Positions 17,978-26,621 of a stretch of 64,000 bases of DNA are shown piece by piece. Source of the stretch: Geodermatophilus bullaregiensis (GTDB lineage Bacteria > Actinomycetota > Actinomycetes > Mycobacteriales > Geodermatophilaceae); contig NZ_JAFBCJ010000001.1 in assembly GCF_016907675.1 (NCBI RefSeq), positions 2,976,001 to 3,040,000 on the forward strand, in the 5' to 3' direction. Position 1 is the first letter of the stretch; each line of letters opens with the position of its first letter. Under the pieces are notes generated by a model. It did not search any database and was not told where the DNA came from. It saw nothing but the letters and a program-made list of their open reading frames with translations. The translations under genes and the position numbers were made by a program.

Positions 17978-20053
17978 GCGGCCCGCCGACGCCGGCCGCG
18001 GCCGGTCCTGGCGGTGCAGGCGGACGGCGACCAGCGCGACGTCGTCGGTCGGGTGGCCGTCCACCATGCGCTCGACCACCAGGTCGCACAGCTCCTGCAG
18101 CGGCCTGCCGCTGAACTCGGCCAGTGCCGCGGACAGCCGGGCCTGGCCGTCGTCGAGGTCGGAGTCGCGCCGCTCGACCAGGCCGTCGGTGTAGAGCAGC
18201 ACCGTCGCACCGCGCTCCAGGACGGCGACCCACTCCCGGCGGGGGGCGGTCGGGTCGACGCCGAGCAGCAGGTCGGCGCGCGAGCCGCGCAGGACCGAGA
18301 CCGCGCCGTCGGGGCCGATCAGCATCGGCGGCGGGTGGCCGGCGTTGGACCAGCGCATCCGCGTCGTGCCGCTGCTGATCTCCTCGGGCGTCTGCTCGAA
18401 CCGGGCGACGGCGGCGGTGGCCAGCGAGCCGAACTGCAGCAGCGCCATGGCGCGGTCGAGGTCGCCGAGGACGGCGGCCGGACCTGCGCCGGTGCCGATC
18501 GCGATGCCCCGCAGGAGGCTGCGCAGCTGGCCCATCGTCGCCGCGGCGGCGCTGTCGTGACCGACGACGTCGCCGATGACCAGCGTGGTCGCCCCGCCGG
18601 CCTGCAGGAAGGCGTCGTACCAGTCACCGCCCACCGCGGCGCCCTCGGCGGCCGGCAGGTACCGGACGACGATCTCGGCGTGGTCGGGCTCGGGCGGCGC
18701 CGTGAGCATCGAGCGCTGCAGCTCGAGGGCCAGCTGTCGCTGGGTGCCGTAGAGCCGCGCGTTGTCCAGGGCCGTGCCGACGCGGTCGGCGACGTCGGAC
18801 AGCGTCGCCACCTCGTCGGCCGTCGGGACCCGGCCGCCGGTGTAGAACAGCGACATCAGGCCGAGCGTGCGCCCGCGTCCGCGCAGCGGCAGGGCGAGCG
18901 CCGCGCTGGGGGCGAGCTGCGCCAGCATCCGCCGCGGCTCGCCGGCCGGGGTGGCGGCCAGTGCCTCGGCGCCGGTCAGCTGCACGGCCTCGCCGGTGGT
19001 GATGGCGCGCGCGGCCGGGGGGAGGGAGGGCAGTGCGGCCAGGCGTGCCCGCGCGTAGCGGTCCAGCAGCCCGCGCGCCGTCTCGTCGGCGTGCCAGGTG
19101 CTCGCCGCGGAGGCGCGTCCGTGCTCGTCGAGGACGCTGACGATGCACGCGTCGGCCAGCAGCGGCACGGCGACGCGGGGCACCTGACCGGTGGCCACCT
19201 CGGCGTCCATCGAGCCGGCCAGCTCGGTGCTGATCCGCGCCACGGTGGCCTGCCGCTCCGCGGCGCGCCGGACCTCCTCCTGCGCGCGCACCCGGTCGGT
19301 GACCTCGAGGAAGTACACCGACAGCCCGTCGGCGGTGGGCCAGGCGCGCAGCTCGTACCAGCCGTCCAGCGGCGCGGGGTAGTGCGCGTCGAAGGAGATC
19401 GGCCGGCCCGTGGCCACCGCCCGGCGGTAGCTCTCCTCGAAGAGGGAGTTGACCGCGGCGGGGAAGGCGTCCCAAATGACCTGACCCAGCAGGTCGTCGC
19501 GGGAGCGGCCGAGCAGCCGCTCGGCCTCGGCGTTGACGTGGGTGAAGCGCCACTGGGGGTCCAGGGAGTAGAAGCCCGCCGGCATGGCGTCGAGCACGCG
19601 GGCCACGCCGAGGTCGTCGGCCCGCTCGTCGGTGACGTCGTAGACGGCGCCCAGCAGCCGCGTGGCGACGCCGCCGACGTCGCACAGGGCCCGGCCGCGG
19701 GCCGCGATCCAGCGAGTGGTGCCCGCCGGCAGGCAGACGCGGTAGAGCGCGCTCAGCTCGCCGCAGGTCTCGAGCGCGTGCCGGATGGCCGCCGCCACGT
19801 CGTCGCGGTCGTCCGGGTGCAGGCGGCAGAGGAACCCGTCGATGGTGCCGTCGAAGGTGGTGCGGTCGTGGCCGAACAGGGCCAGGCAGCGCTCGTCCCA
19901 CTCGAGGACGCCGGTCACGAGGTCCCAGTCGAAGGCGCCGATGCCGGCGGCCTCCATGGCGAGCCCGCTGCGCAGCGTCGCGGGAGTCCCGTCCACGTGC
20001 CGCCGTGCCGGCACGGGGCGCGCACGCAGCGGCCCGGTGCGTCCTGCGTCCAC
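17918..20053 (-). CDS. PAS-PAS-GAF-SpoIIE (PP2C-type) serine phosphatase
   Basis: 711-aa soluble signalling protein from GTG 20053, which has GGGGAAGG seven bases upstream. Two PAS domains come first (about 30-140, AMEAAGIGAFDWDLVTGVL and FLCRLHPDDRDDV; about 150-265, YSLDPQWRFTHVNAEAERLL). A short coiled coil (RAQEEVRRAAERQATVARI) and a GAF domain (about 285-425) follow. The SpoIIE/RsbU phosphatase domain carries the metal ligands in GGDWYDAF, GDVVGHDSAAAATMGQLR, SNAGHPPPML, LLYTDGLVERR and TDDVALVAVR. Such proteins dephosphorylate anti-sigma-factor antagonists and so control stress sigma factors. No partner switch gene is adjacent. The tail is Pro-rich. The 3' end overlaps the convergent GT2 remnant. 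A promoter should lie in 20054-20280. Confidence 0.9.
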   Translation of the reverse strand: MDAGRTGPLRARPVPARRHVDGTPATLRSGLAMEAAGIGAFDWDLVTGVLEWDERCLALFGHDRTTFDGTIDGFLCRLHPDDRDDVAAAIRHALETCGELSALYRVCLPAGTTRWIAARGRALCDVGGVATRLLGAVYDVTDERADDLGVARVLDAMPAGFYSLDPQWRFTHVNAEAERLLGRSRDDLLGQVIWDAFPAAVNSLFEESYRRAVATGRPISFDAHYPAPLDGWYELRAWPTADGLSVYFLEVTDRVRAQEEVRRAAERQATVARISTELAGSMDAEVATGQVPRVAVPLLADACIVSVLDEHGRASAASTWHADETARGLLDRYARARLAALPSLPPAARAITTGEAVQLTGAEALAATPAGEPRRMLAQLAPSAALALPLRGRGRTLGLMSLFYTGGRVPTADEVATLSDVADRVGTALDNARLYGTQRQLALELQRSMLTAPPEPDHAEIVVRYLPAAEGAAVGGDWYDAFLQAGGATTLVIGDVVGHDSAAAATMGQLRSLLRGIAIGTGAGPAAVLGDLDRAMALLQFGSLATAAVARFEQTPEEISSGTTRMRWSNAGHPPPMLIGPDGAVSVLRGSRADLLLGVDPTAPRREWVAVLERGATVLLYTDGLVERRDSDLDDGQARLSAALAEFSGRPLQELCDLVVERMVDGHPTDDVALVAVRLHRQDRPRPASAGRSQVPDVVPPDPAAPTWPPA

Positions 20054-20280
20054 CTCGGTGCCTTCCCCGGTCCTGGATCCGCCGGTCCGGGGCCGGACCC
20101 TCCCGTGAGCTCGAGAAACGGATCGGGATGTGTCTACAACAGTGGACCCGTTGCGAGCAATGGGATCGGGCGCGGCGAACATGCGGTGTGGCGGATCCGT
20201 GACTAGGCGCAACCCGGTCGGGTCCGTAGCCTTGTCATCGAGGGATAGCCACCACGGGGGCCGGGGCGGCTGGGGGAGAC

Positions 20281-20514
20281 GTGGTCTGGTGGGGCTGGCT
20301 GCTGCTCGCCTGGGTGGTGATCGCAGTCGTGGTCGGGATGGGTCTGGGCATGGTCGTCCGGGCGGCAGAGGGACGCGAGCTCGGTCACGATCGAGCGCGC
20401 GTGTTCCCCCCGGACGTGTTCCGCGGTGACGGGCGCCCGCCGGACGAGTCCCCGCCCGGCAGGAGCCCGCCCGACGAGCCTCCCGGGGTCAGCGGACCCC
20501 TCGGTAGCGGATGA
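20281..20514 (+). CDS. small single-pass membrane protein
   Basis: 77-aa protein from GTG 20281 with GGGGGAG in the right place. One N-terminal helix (VWWGWLLLAWVVIAVVVGMG) leads to LGMVVRAAEGRELGHDRARV and then a Pro/Gly/Asp-rich cytosolic tail. The N-terminal module, a W..W/helix/LGMVV.RA..GHDR pattern, is repeated at the start of the larger membrane protein at 25067-25963. Function unknown. It converges with and overlaps the end of the GGDEF-like gene by 26 bp. Confidence 0.7.
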   Translation: MVWWGWLLLAWVVIAVVVGMGLGMVVRAAEGRELGHDRARVFPPDVFRGDGRPPDESPPGRSPPDEPPGVSGPLGSG

Positions 20515-20995
20515 CGGAGCCGGCGCCGGCCGAGCGGGCGGTGGTCAGGCTCAGCGTCGCGCGCCGCAGCACCTCGGCCGCGTCGGCGCCGTCCTCCAGG
20601 ACGGCGATGCCCGCACCCGCACCCAGTCCCGGGAAGCCGAGGTCCCCGACCTCCGCGGTGAGCCGGGCGGCCACCGTGTCGGCGTCGGTGGGGGACCCCT
20701 CGACGAGGACGGCGAACTCCGCCGGCCCCGCGCGGCCGATCCAGTCGTCCCCGCGCAGCGAGGAGGCCACCAGGCGGGTGGTCGCGTCGAGTGCCGACGG
20801 CGGCGTGGGCCAGCCGTCGTCGCGGCGGAGCAGGCCCACCACGAGGAGTGCACCGGGGCGCCGGGCCGGGTCGGCCAGCCGCTCGGCCAGCGCGGTGAGG
20901 ACGGCGACCCGGCCGGGCAGCAGCGCGGCGCAGCCGTCCGCGACCCCGGGGGCGGCAGTCGCGGCGGGAGCAACTGGGTTGTGCGTGATCGTCAT
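20489..20995 (-). CDS. degenerate GGDEF-domain protein
   Basis: 168-aa protein from ATG 20995. The sequence DDGWPTPPSALDATTRLVAS leads to DDWIGRAGPAEFAVLVEG, which aligns with the active-site hairpin of diguanylate cyclases (GDxxxRxGGDEFxxLL). The signature reads GPAEF, so the second Gly and the Asp that binds metal and GTP are replaced. GFPGLGAGAGIAVLEDGAD corresponds to the following conserved strand (SxGxA). The protein is therefore probably catalytically inactive and might bind a nucleotide or c-di-GMP as a receptor. No clear Shine-Dalgarno precedes the ATG. The N-terminal 20 residues are Pro/Ala-rich. Confidence 0.7.
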   Translation of the reverse strand: MTITHNPVAPAATAAPGVADGCAALLPGRVAVLTALAERLADPARRPGALLVVGLLRRDDGWPTPPSALDATTRLVASSLRGDDWIGRAGPAEFAVLVEGSPTDADTVAARLTAEVGDLGFPGLGAGAGIAVLEDGADAAEVLRRATLSLTTARSAGAGSVIRYRGVR

Positions 20996-21087
20996 GCAGG
21001 GGGGATCGGCGCGGCGGGCCCGGCCGCACAGCCGGGATCGGCCCGTCCCACCCCCAGGGGTGAGGCCGGCCCGTCGGTCGGGCGCGC

Positions 21088-21545
21088 TCAGACGGTGGCG
21101 GGGGACCGGAGTGAGGGTGGGCCCACCCAGCGGACGTACACCGGGGTGACCGCGTAGCGGACGGTGCCCACGGAGACCGTGGCGACGTCGGTGCACGTCA
21201 GCGTGCTGCCGTCGGCGGTGGGCTGGGCGACGCCGGGGACGCCGTTCGCGGACGTGCCCGCGCAGGTGCCGCTGGAGACGAGGCCGGCCCCGAGCAGGCT
21301 GCTCTCGCGGGTGATCTGCCAGCCGGTGACCGGGGTCGGGCCGGGCGGTGGCACGGGCCAGGTGACGGTGGACGTGCGTGAGGTCAGCGGGCCGCTGCCG
21401 GTGACCGACGGGCCGCCGCGGCGGCCACGGCCACGGCCCGTGCACCGCCGGTGCCCTGGCCGGTCACGGTCCAGGCCGCCTGTGCCGGGACGGCCGGCGC
21501 GAGGAGCCCCGCGACCAGCAGCAGCCGGCAGACGGCGCGGGCCAC
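21088..21545 (-). pseudogene. secreted protein gene with one frameshift
   Basis: Starts at GTG 21545 behind a perfect AGGAGGT. The signal peptide is VARAVCRLLLVAGLLAPAVP followed by AQA, a signal peptidase I site. The mature part begins AWTVTGQGTGGARAV. In the GC-rich run around 21410-21430 the frame changes by one base. The rest (SVTGSGPLTSRTSTVTWPVP, then TPVTGWQITRESSLLGAG and DVATVSVGTVRYAVTPVYV) resembles a single fibronectin-type-III-like beta sandwich. It lies 23 bp downstream of another exported protein gene, probably in the same operon. A sequencing error in the Gly/Ala-coding run is as likely as a true lesion. Confidence 0.65.
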
Positions 21546-21568
21546 GACACCTCCTCCCGGCCGCGTGC

Positions 21569-22096
21569 TCAGGCGAGGACGCCGGAGACGGTGAGGGGGA
21601 CGCTGAAGGACGCGCCCTGGCACCCGTCCTCGGCGGTCGCGAGCACCTCCAGCGCGCCGGGGACGGTGACCTGCACGCCGCTGGACCCGGCGGGCACGCG
21701 GACGGCGGGGGACAGGGCGAACGACGGTTGCGCGGGGACGACAGAGCCCGCCGCGCAGCTCCGCCCGGACAGCGCGGTGACGGTCACCGTGCCGAGCGAG
21801 ACCGTGGTCAGGTCGACGGCGAAGGCGTTGGGGTTGCTCACCGTGGCCACGACCGTGCCGGCGGTGGACGAGCCGTGGCCGCCCGCGGGCTCCGGGTGGA
21901 GCGTGGCGGTCGGGACGGCGGGGGACACCACGAGGTCCTGGACGGTGGTCGCGCGGGCCGAGCCGGTACCGGTGCCGACCGCCAGCCACGACGCGGTGGA
22001 CACGCCCGCGCCGAGCAGCAGGACGGTGGCCGGCAGGACGACGCCGGTGCGCCTGCGGGTGCGGCCGCCGGTCCGGACGCGGCCGGTGCGGGTCAT
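21569..22096 (-). CDS. exported or membrane-anchored protein of unknown function
   Basis: 175-aa protein from ATG 22096, with GGAGG six bases upstream. A strongly basic N-terminus (RTGGRTRRRTG) precedes a hydrophobic segment (VVLPATVLLLGAGVSTASWL), a signal peptide or anchor. The mature part is beta-rich with Cys in LSGRSCAAGSVV and ATAEDGCQGASF, probably one disulfide. It has the look of the camelysin/TasA-like or Ig-like exported proteins found in tandem pairs in Geodermatophilaceae. That is a comparison from memory. The gene is followed 23 bp later by the second secreted protein gene. Confidence 0.75.
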   Translation of the reverse strand: MTRTGRVRTGGRTRRRTGVVLPATVLLLGAGVSTASWLAVGTGTGSARATTVQDLVVSPAVPTATLHPEPAGGHGSSTAGTVVATVSNPNAFAVDLTTVSLGTVTVTALSGRSCAAGSVVPAQPSFALSPAVRVPAGSSGVQVTVPGALEVLATAEDGCQGASFSVPLTVSGVLA

Positions 22097-22293
22097 GTCG
22101 TGCCTCCGGTCGGACGTGCGGCAAGGGGACGCGCCGTCCCGTCGTGGACGATCAACGGCCGCACGACGGTGCTGGTCGAGTCCAACAGCGACCGGGATCC
22201 TCGGGCGGACGACGCTCGCCGGTACGGGCGCCCCGCGCGCCACGATCGGTGGGGATCGGTCCGTGCGTCCGCCGGTCGGGGCGGGACTCCGGC

Positions 22294-22299
22294 TACCGT
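22294..22299 (+). promoter_or_regulatory. probable -10 box of a leaderless transcript
   Basis: TACCGT fits the actinobacterial TAnnnT -10 consensus. It ends three bases before GTG 22303 and six before GTG 22306, and no Shine-Dalgarno sequence is present. The second GTG is therefore a plausible leaderless start. Confidence 0.4.
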
Positions 22300-22302
22300 C
22301 GC

Positions 22303-22512
22303 GTGGTGCTCCGCTGGCTCTGCGCGCTCCTCGTGGGGGCGGTTCTCTCCGGGTTCACGTTCCTGCTGGTGACCGGGCAGTACATCAAGGACGGCCCCGT
22401 CGTCGTGATGCTGTCCGCGGCGCACGGGCTGCACCTCGGCGACCTCTTCGTCGTGACCGGGTGGGCGGTGGCGATGCTGGCGGTCGTCCGGCTCACGGTC
22501 ACGACCCGGTAG
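22303..22512 (+). CDS. small two-helix membrane protein
   Basis: 68-69 aa, starting at GTG 22303 or 22306. Two hydrophobic helices (LCALLVGAVLSGFTFLLV and LHLGDLFVVTGWAVAMLAVV) are joined by a loop, QYIKDGPVVVMLSAAHG. It is compact, with a basic end (RLTVTTR). No family is recognised. It lies alone between leftward genes, and its leaderless-type start suggests an independent transcript. Function unknown. Confidence 0.6.
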   Translation: MVLRWLCALLVGAVLSGFTFLLVTGQYIKDGPVVVMLSAAHGLHLGDLFVVTGWAVAMLAVVRLTVTTR

Positions 22513-22544
22513 CTGCCCGGGGGACCGCAGGGGACGCCCCGGCG

Positions 22545-23756
22545 TCAGGCGAGCAGGCCGGCGCGTGCCTTGGCGGTCAGGGCGGTGCGGACCGCGGCGT
22601 CCACGGTGGCGGAGAAGCCGGGGTCGGCCTCGGCGCGGGCGAGGACGGCGTCGGCCATCGTCGGCCAGACCCCGGCGTCGACCGTGAGCACCAGCGTGCC
22701 GCCGGCCTCGAGGAAGCGCACCGCCCGGTCGCCGGCCGGCACGTCCTGGAAGGCGGCCGCCGCACCGACGTCGTCGGTGATCACCACGCCGTCGAAGCCG
22801 AGGGAGCCGCGCAGCAGGGTGCCGATCACGGCAGGGGAGAACGTGGCCGGCGCCGACGGGTCGATGGCCGGGTAGGTGGCCGAGGACAGCATGACGAACG
22901 GCTCCGCGGGGGAGCCGGCCAGTTCGCCGAACGCGGCGACCTGCTCGCTGTCCGCGGTGGTGACCGGGTCGACGACGCCGGCGGCCTCGTCGGTGTTCGC
23001 GTCGACCAGGCCCAGCCCGGGGAAGTGCTTGAGCGTCGCGGTGACGCCGGAGGCGGCCAGCCCGTCGACGACGGTCCGGACGTCGGGGACCACGTCGGCG
23101 GCGGTGCTGCCGTACTGGCGGCCGAAGGCGCCGATCGGGTCGTTGGCGGCCTCGGTGCCGGCCGGGACGACGTCGGCCACCGGTGCGAGGTCGAGGGTGA
23201 TGCCGGCCGAGGCCAGCGAGGCGCCGAGCTCGCCGGCCAGCGCCGCGAGCCGGTCAGGGGGGAGCCGTCCCTGCTCCACGGCGGGCGGCAGCCGCTCGAA
23301 CCCGGGCCCCTGCAGCGCCTGCACCTGCCCGCCCTCCTGGTCGATGGCGACCCACGGGCGCGGGCCCGGTGCCGCGCCGGCCCAGCGGCCGGTGACCGCG
23401 GCGAGGTCCGCGGCGGCCGCGCGGGAGCGGCCGGCGAGGAAGACGCCGCCGACGCCGTCCTCGACCAGTGCGTCACCGGCGTCGAGGTCGTCGAGCGGCA
23501 CGCCGACGACGAACAGCTGCGCCACCTGCGCCCGGCGGTCGAGCCCGGCCAGGACGGCGTCGACCTGCTGGTCCACCGGGGTGCCGGGCGCCGGGCCGGG
23601 GGACACCGGCGGCGACGACGGCGCGGACGTCGGGGACGAGGACGTCGACGAGCCGGCCGCGGTGGAGCCCGACCCCGGCGTCGAGCAGGCCGGGACGGGC
23701 AGGCCGACGAGGGCGAGGAGGACCGCCACGGACCGGGCGGGCGCGGGCGGGCGCAT
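22545..23756 (-). CDS. GH3-family lipoprotein, beta-N-acetylhexosaminidase-like
   Basis: 403-aa protein from ATG 23756 (GGGAG six bases upstream). The signal peptide ends in a lipobox (VGLPVPAC), so it is a lipid-anchored exported protein. A Ser/Thr/Pro linker follows to about residue 60. The GH3 N-terminal barrel has QLFVVGVPLDDL, WVAIDQEGGQVQ, ASAGITLDLAPVADV, NDPIGAFGRQYG and LKHFPGLGLVDANTDE, the KHFPG(H) signature with the Asp/His loop of NagZ-type enzymes. LGFDGVVITDDVGA carries the conserved Asp nucleophile. The canonical KHFPGHG reads KHFPGLG here, so the His of the general acid dyad is shifted or absent. Its likely target is muropeptide or another N-acetylhexosamine glycan in the wall. 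Confidence 0.85.
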   Translation of the reverse strand: MRPPAPARSVAVLLALVGLPVPACSTPGSGSTAAGSSTSSSPTSAPSSPPVSPGPAPGTPVDQQVDAVLAGLDRRAQVAQLFVVGVPLDDLDAGDALVEDGVGGVFLAGRSRAAAADLAAVTGRWAGAAPGPRPWVAIDQEGGQVQALQGPGFERLPPAVEQGRLPPDRLAALAGELGASLASAGITLDLAPVADVVPAGTEAANDPIGAFGRQYGSTAADVVPDVRTVVDGLAASGVTATLKHFPGLGLVDANTDEAAGVVDPVTTADSEQVAAFGELAGSPAEPFVMLSSATYPAIDPSAPATFSPAVIGTLLRGSLGFDGVVITDDVGAAAAFQDVPAGDRAVRFLEAGGTLVLTVDAGVWPTMADAVLARAEADPGFSATVDAAVRTALTAKARAGLLA

Positions 23757-23953
23757 GGCGCTCCCTGGGGCGGCGGACGGGGGACCGTCCCAGTGTGTCG
23801 GGTGGGGTGTCCGCCCCGGGTGCGGGATCTCCTGCCGGCCGCGGTCCGGACGTCCCCGGCGGGCCGCGGACGGGGCTACCCTCCCGCCGGCACGTGCCGG
23901 TGCCGCCCGCCCGGGGGAGCTCGCGCGGGCACCGCACGCCGAGGGAGGTCGGG

Positions 23954-24940
23954 GTGTCGCAGGAAGACCTCGGGCGCCGGCCGGCCGGCAGTCCGGCCGA
24001 GGGTGCAGGTCCTGGACCGCGTGCCGCCGAGGCCGCGCCGTCGGGTCCGCCGCCGCGGGCGCCGGCGACGACGTTCTGGCCGTCGTCCCCGCCGTCGGCG
24101 CCGACGGCCTGGGGCGGCTGGCCCCCGCCCCCGCCACCGTCGGGTCCGGTGCCGGCGCCCCCGCCGGCCGGCCGCCGTGGGACGGGACGGCGCGCTCGTC
24201 GGCGTCCTCGTAGCGTGCCTGCTGGTCGCCGCCGGCGCCGTCGCGTGGTCCCTCGGGCTCGATGACCGGCTCGGCGGTACGCCGTCCAGCGAGGCCGCCG
24301 ACATCTCCACCAACGCCGGGACCACCGCGGACGACGGTGACGCGGGCAGCGCGACGGACGGGGCGGGGGCCGGCGGCGGCAAGGGGCTCGACGAGGCCCC
24401 GGCCGGGACGACGCCGTCCGGAGGACCGCCCGCCACACCCCCGGCGCCACCGGCGTCCGGGACGGCGGAGCAGCAGGCGCTGGCCGAGCTGGAGGCGCTG
24501 CGGGCCGACTCGCTGTGACGGCTGCTATTCGACGGCCGATGGGTGGCCCAGGTGGCGAGCAAGGACGTCGGGATCGTCGACCCCCTGCAGACCGCGGCCA
24601 ACGGCACCCAACAGTTCTTCGCCGTCGACATCCTGGCCGAGGCCGCGCGGCGCTGGCCACCGTGGACGACCCCGCGCAGCTTCACTTGCTTCTGAGCACC
24701 GACTTCGGCCGGCGCTCGGCCGCCGCCGACGGCGACCCCTACTGGGTGACTCTCGTCGAAGCCGGCTTCGGGAGCAGCGACGACGTCGACGCCTGGTGCG
24801 CCAGCGCGTACCCGGAGCTGAGCGCCGAGCAGCTGGCCAACACCTGCGTGCCCCGCACGCTCACCGAGCCGCACGACGACCGGGAGGCGTGGACCGCGGC
24901 GGGCTGGACCTACCGCGCCCTCGGCCGCCGCGCCGGCTGA
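23954..24940 (+). pseudogene. disrupted membrane-anchored protein gene with a ugd-derived 3' end
   Basis: Starts at GTG 23954 (GGGAGG upstream) with a Pro-rich cytosolic region (PPSAPTAWGGWPPPPPPSG). A frameshift near 24175 precedes the transmembrane helix ALVGVLVACLLVAAGAVAWS. An acidic/Ser/Gly linker follows, and the frame ends at a TGA at 24516-24518. The same frame continues behind it (RLLFDGRWVAQVASKDVG, DPLQTAANGTQQFFAVDILA). After another shift near 24655 it reads QLHLLLSTDFGRRSAAADGD, GFGSSDDVDAWCASAYPELS and LANTCVPRTLTEPHD. The last 20 residues, from DREAWTAAGWTYRALGRR, are those of the UDP-glucose dehydrogenase C-terminus at 40504. Two frameshifts, one nonsense codon and a foreign end make it inactive. 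Confidence 0.75.
24878..24930 (+). repeat. 53-bp direct repeat, copy 1 (ugd 3' end)
   Basis: Identical over 53 bp to 40442-40494, in the same orientation and frame context. It encodes DREAWTAAGWTYRALGRR. Sequence identity ends abruptly on both sides. The second copy is the genuine 3' end of UDP-glucose dehydrogenase; this copy is fused to an unrelated pseudogene. The two copies bracket about 15.5 kb. Confidence 0.9.
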
Positions 24941-25053
24941 GGCCGGGCCCCGGCCGTCCCCGAGCCGGTGGGACGGAGGAGCAGTGTGCGATCACTGTGA
25001 CGGCGCGGTGACGCTTCGAGGTGGCCCACGCGCGCCATAGCCGCTCGTAGCCC

Positions 25054-25059
25054 CATAAT
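25054..25059 (+). promoter_or_regulatory. probable -10 box of a leaderless transcript
   Basis: CATAAT ends seven bases before GTG 25067, with no Shine-Dalgarno between. The spacing places the transcription start at the start codon, as in leaderless actinobacterial mRNAs. Confidence 0.5.
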
Positions 25060-25066
25060 CACCGTC

Positions 25067-25963
25067 GTGTGGTTCCCGTGGGTCCTCGGCGGACTCGTCC
25101 TGTGGCTGGTCGTCGGCCTCGCACTGGGCATGGTGGTCGGCCGGGCCGTCCGGCTCGCCGACATCCGCACACCGGACACCGGCCACGACCGCGTCCTGAC
25201 CACCGCCGACCTCCCAGGGAGCGCGGCCCGCACCGGGGCTCCGCCACGGCGCCGCATCCCCTTCCCCCCGCTCGCCGTCGCACTGGCTGCGGTCGGGGTG
25301 GCCCTGGAGAGCGTGGGCTACACCGTGGCCCTCATGGGAACCCAGGGACAGGTCGCCCGCCTGCTGTCGATGGACGCGCCGTTCTCCGTGCCTCGGCTTT
25401 ACGTCGCCGGGCTCTTCGCCGCTGCGGCGGTTGCGGCCCTGGTGGGCGGCGCCCAGCAGGCCGGACGCCGCACCTGGTGGACCGCCGTCGCCCTCGTCGC
25501 CGCCGGCGTCGCCTCGGTCAAGGTCGGCAGCACGGTCCACGCCGAGATCTTTGGAGCGGCCGATGCGGTCCTCACCACCGCCGGCGCCGTCCTGGCCAGC
25601 GCGGCGCTGGCCGGCGCCGTCCTGGCCTGGCTGTGGTCGATGAGCCGCGGCGACCGCCGTGACCGCCGGCGCGTGCTGCGCACCCTGTCGCTGTACGCCG
25701 GCGCCTCCGTTGGGCTGTCCGGCCTCTCGGTCGTCGTCGCGGGCGCCTTCGGCGGTGCGAGCCGCTGGGCGGTCATGGCCACGTTCGTCGAGGAGACCGG
25801 TGAAGCGCTCACCGCGGCGGCCTTTCTGGTCGCCGTCCTCGTCGGTGTCGCGCCGCGTCTCGTGCTGCCCGCCGACTGGGCGCTGCGTCGTGCCGGCGAC
25901 GCCCGGGGCGTGGGCACCGCGCAGCCCGCCGCAGTCCCGGGTGTCGGCCCTCGCCTGGGCTGA
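25067..25963 (+). CDS. multi-pass membrane protein of unknown function
   Basis: 298-aa protein from GTG 25067. It starts with the module VWFPWVLGGLVLWLVVGLAL, then GMVVGRAVRLADIR and GHDRVL, which is shared with the 77-aa protein at 20281. Six further hydrophobic segments follow (PLAVALAAVGVALESVGYTV, YVAGLFAAAAVAALVGGAQQ and others to about residue 265), making seven helices in all. VKVGSTVHAEIFGAADAVL and FVEETGEALTAAAFLVAVLV contain acidic residues within membrane segments. No catalytic motif is recognised. It lies immediately right of the ugd-derived repeat and alone in its orientation. Function unknown; a sensor or channel-like role is possible. Confidence 0.75.
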   Translation: MWFPWVLGGLVLWLVVGLALGMVVGRAVRLADIRTPDTGHDRVLTTADLPGSAARTGAPPRRRIPFPPLAVALAAVGVALESVGYTVALMGTQGQVARLLSMDAPFSVPRLYVAGLFAAAAVAALVGGAQQAGRRTWWTAVALVAAGVASVKVGSTVHAEIFGAADAVLTTAGAVLASAALAGAVLAWLWSMSRGDRRDRRRVLRTLSLYAGASVGLSGLSVVVAGAFGGASRWAVMATFVEETGEALTAAAFLVAVLVGVAPRLVLPADWALRRAGDARGVGTAQPAAVPGVGPRLG

Positions 25964-26621
25964 GCGCGGGCGCCTCTGCCCTCGGCGGAGTGCCTCGCCA
26001 GGCTGTCGCTGGCCGTGCCACCGCGCCAGTTGCCAGCGGGTGCGGAGGAGACGACCGTGGGCGATGAGGACCGATTGGCTCTCCCCGGTCGACGACTGCA
26101 TCGTGGGCGCCGGGTCTGTACTGGCGGATCGGTCAGCCAGCGTGCCATGTCACCCGTTCTGGGCGGCGAGGGCAAGCGTCAGGTCGCCGCCTCGCCCTTC
26201 CGCGCCGCGCATGGATCGGATCACCGTGCTTGAGTACCGAGCCACGGATCAGTACGAGACGCCGAGAGCGGTGACCCCAGGGCCCAGCTGGGGGCCTTCC
26301 TTGGATGCCAGCCGACGGGTGGGCGAGCCGTGCTGGCACCTCGCGAACGCCTGCTGGCCACTGCATCCGCTACCCTCAGTGATGGCTCCGACGGTTGCAC
26401 GGCCAGCGCCAGAGACCCGAGGACGACGTGGTCTCCACTGGAGCGGATGAGCCCAGCGCCCGGCAGCACGCCGGACGACCAAGATCGACCTCGGCTCCCG
26501 CTGCTGCGGGTCGACGACCCCACAGGTGCGCCGGTCGAGACTGCACCCTGACGCTGCCGCCGATGCCGGCCAACGGCAGACTGCTCCGTGAAGGAAGGTG
26601 CGAGGGACGGGGAGACGCCCA
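25964..26621. other. intergenic region, 658 bp
   Basis: No gene is supported here. Several frames are open on both strands, as expected at this base composition, but none has a ribosome-binding site together with a recognisable protein. The right end provides GGGGAG eight bases before GTG 26622. The stretch may contain the promoter of the rightward glycosyltransferase set. Confidence 0.4.

Noticed and set aside
18014-20206. Rightward open frame of 730 codons opposite the SpoIIE phosphatase
   Set aside because: Low-complexity Gln/Arg/Gly/Ala translation. The leftward frame carries PAS, GAF and PP2C motifs.
22591-24518. Continuous rightward frame of almost 2 kb
   Set aside because: The first 1.3 kb is opposite the GH3 lipoprotein gene. 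Only the last part (from about 24180) belongs to the disrupted membrane-anchored gene.
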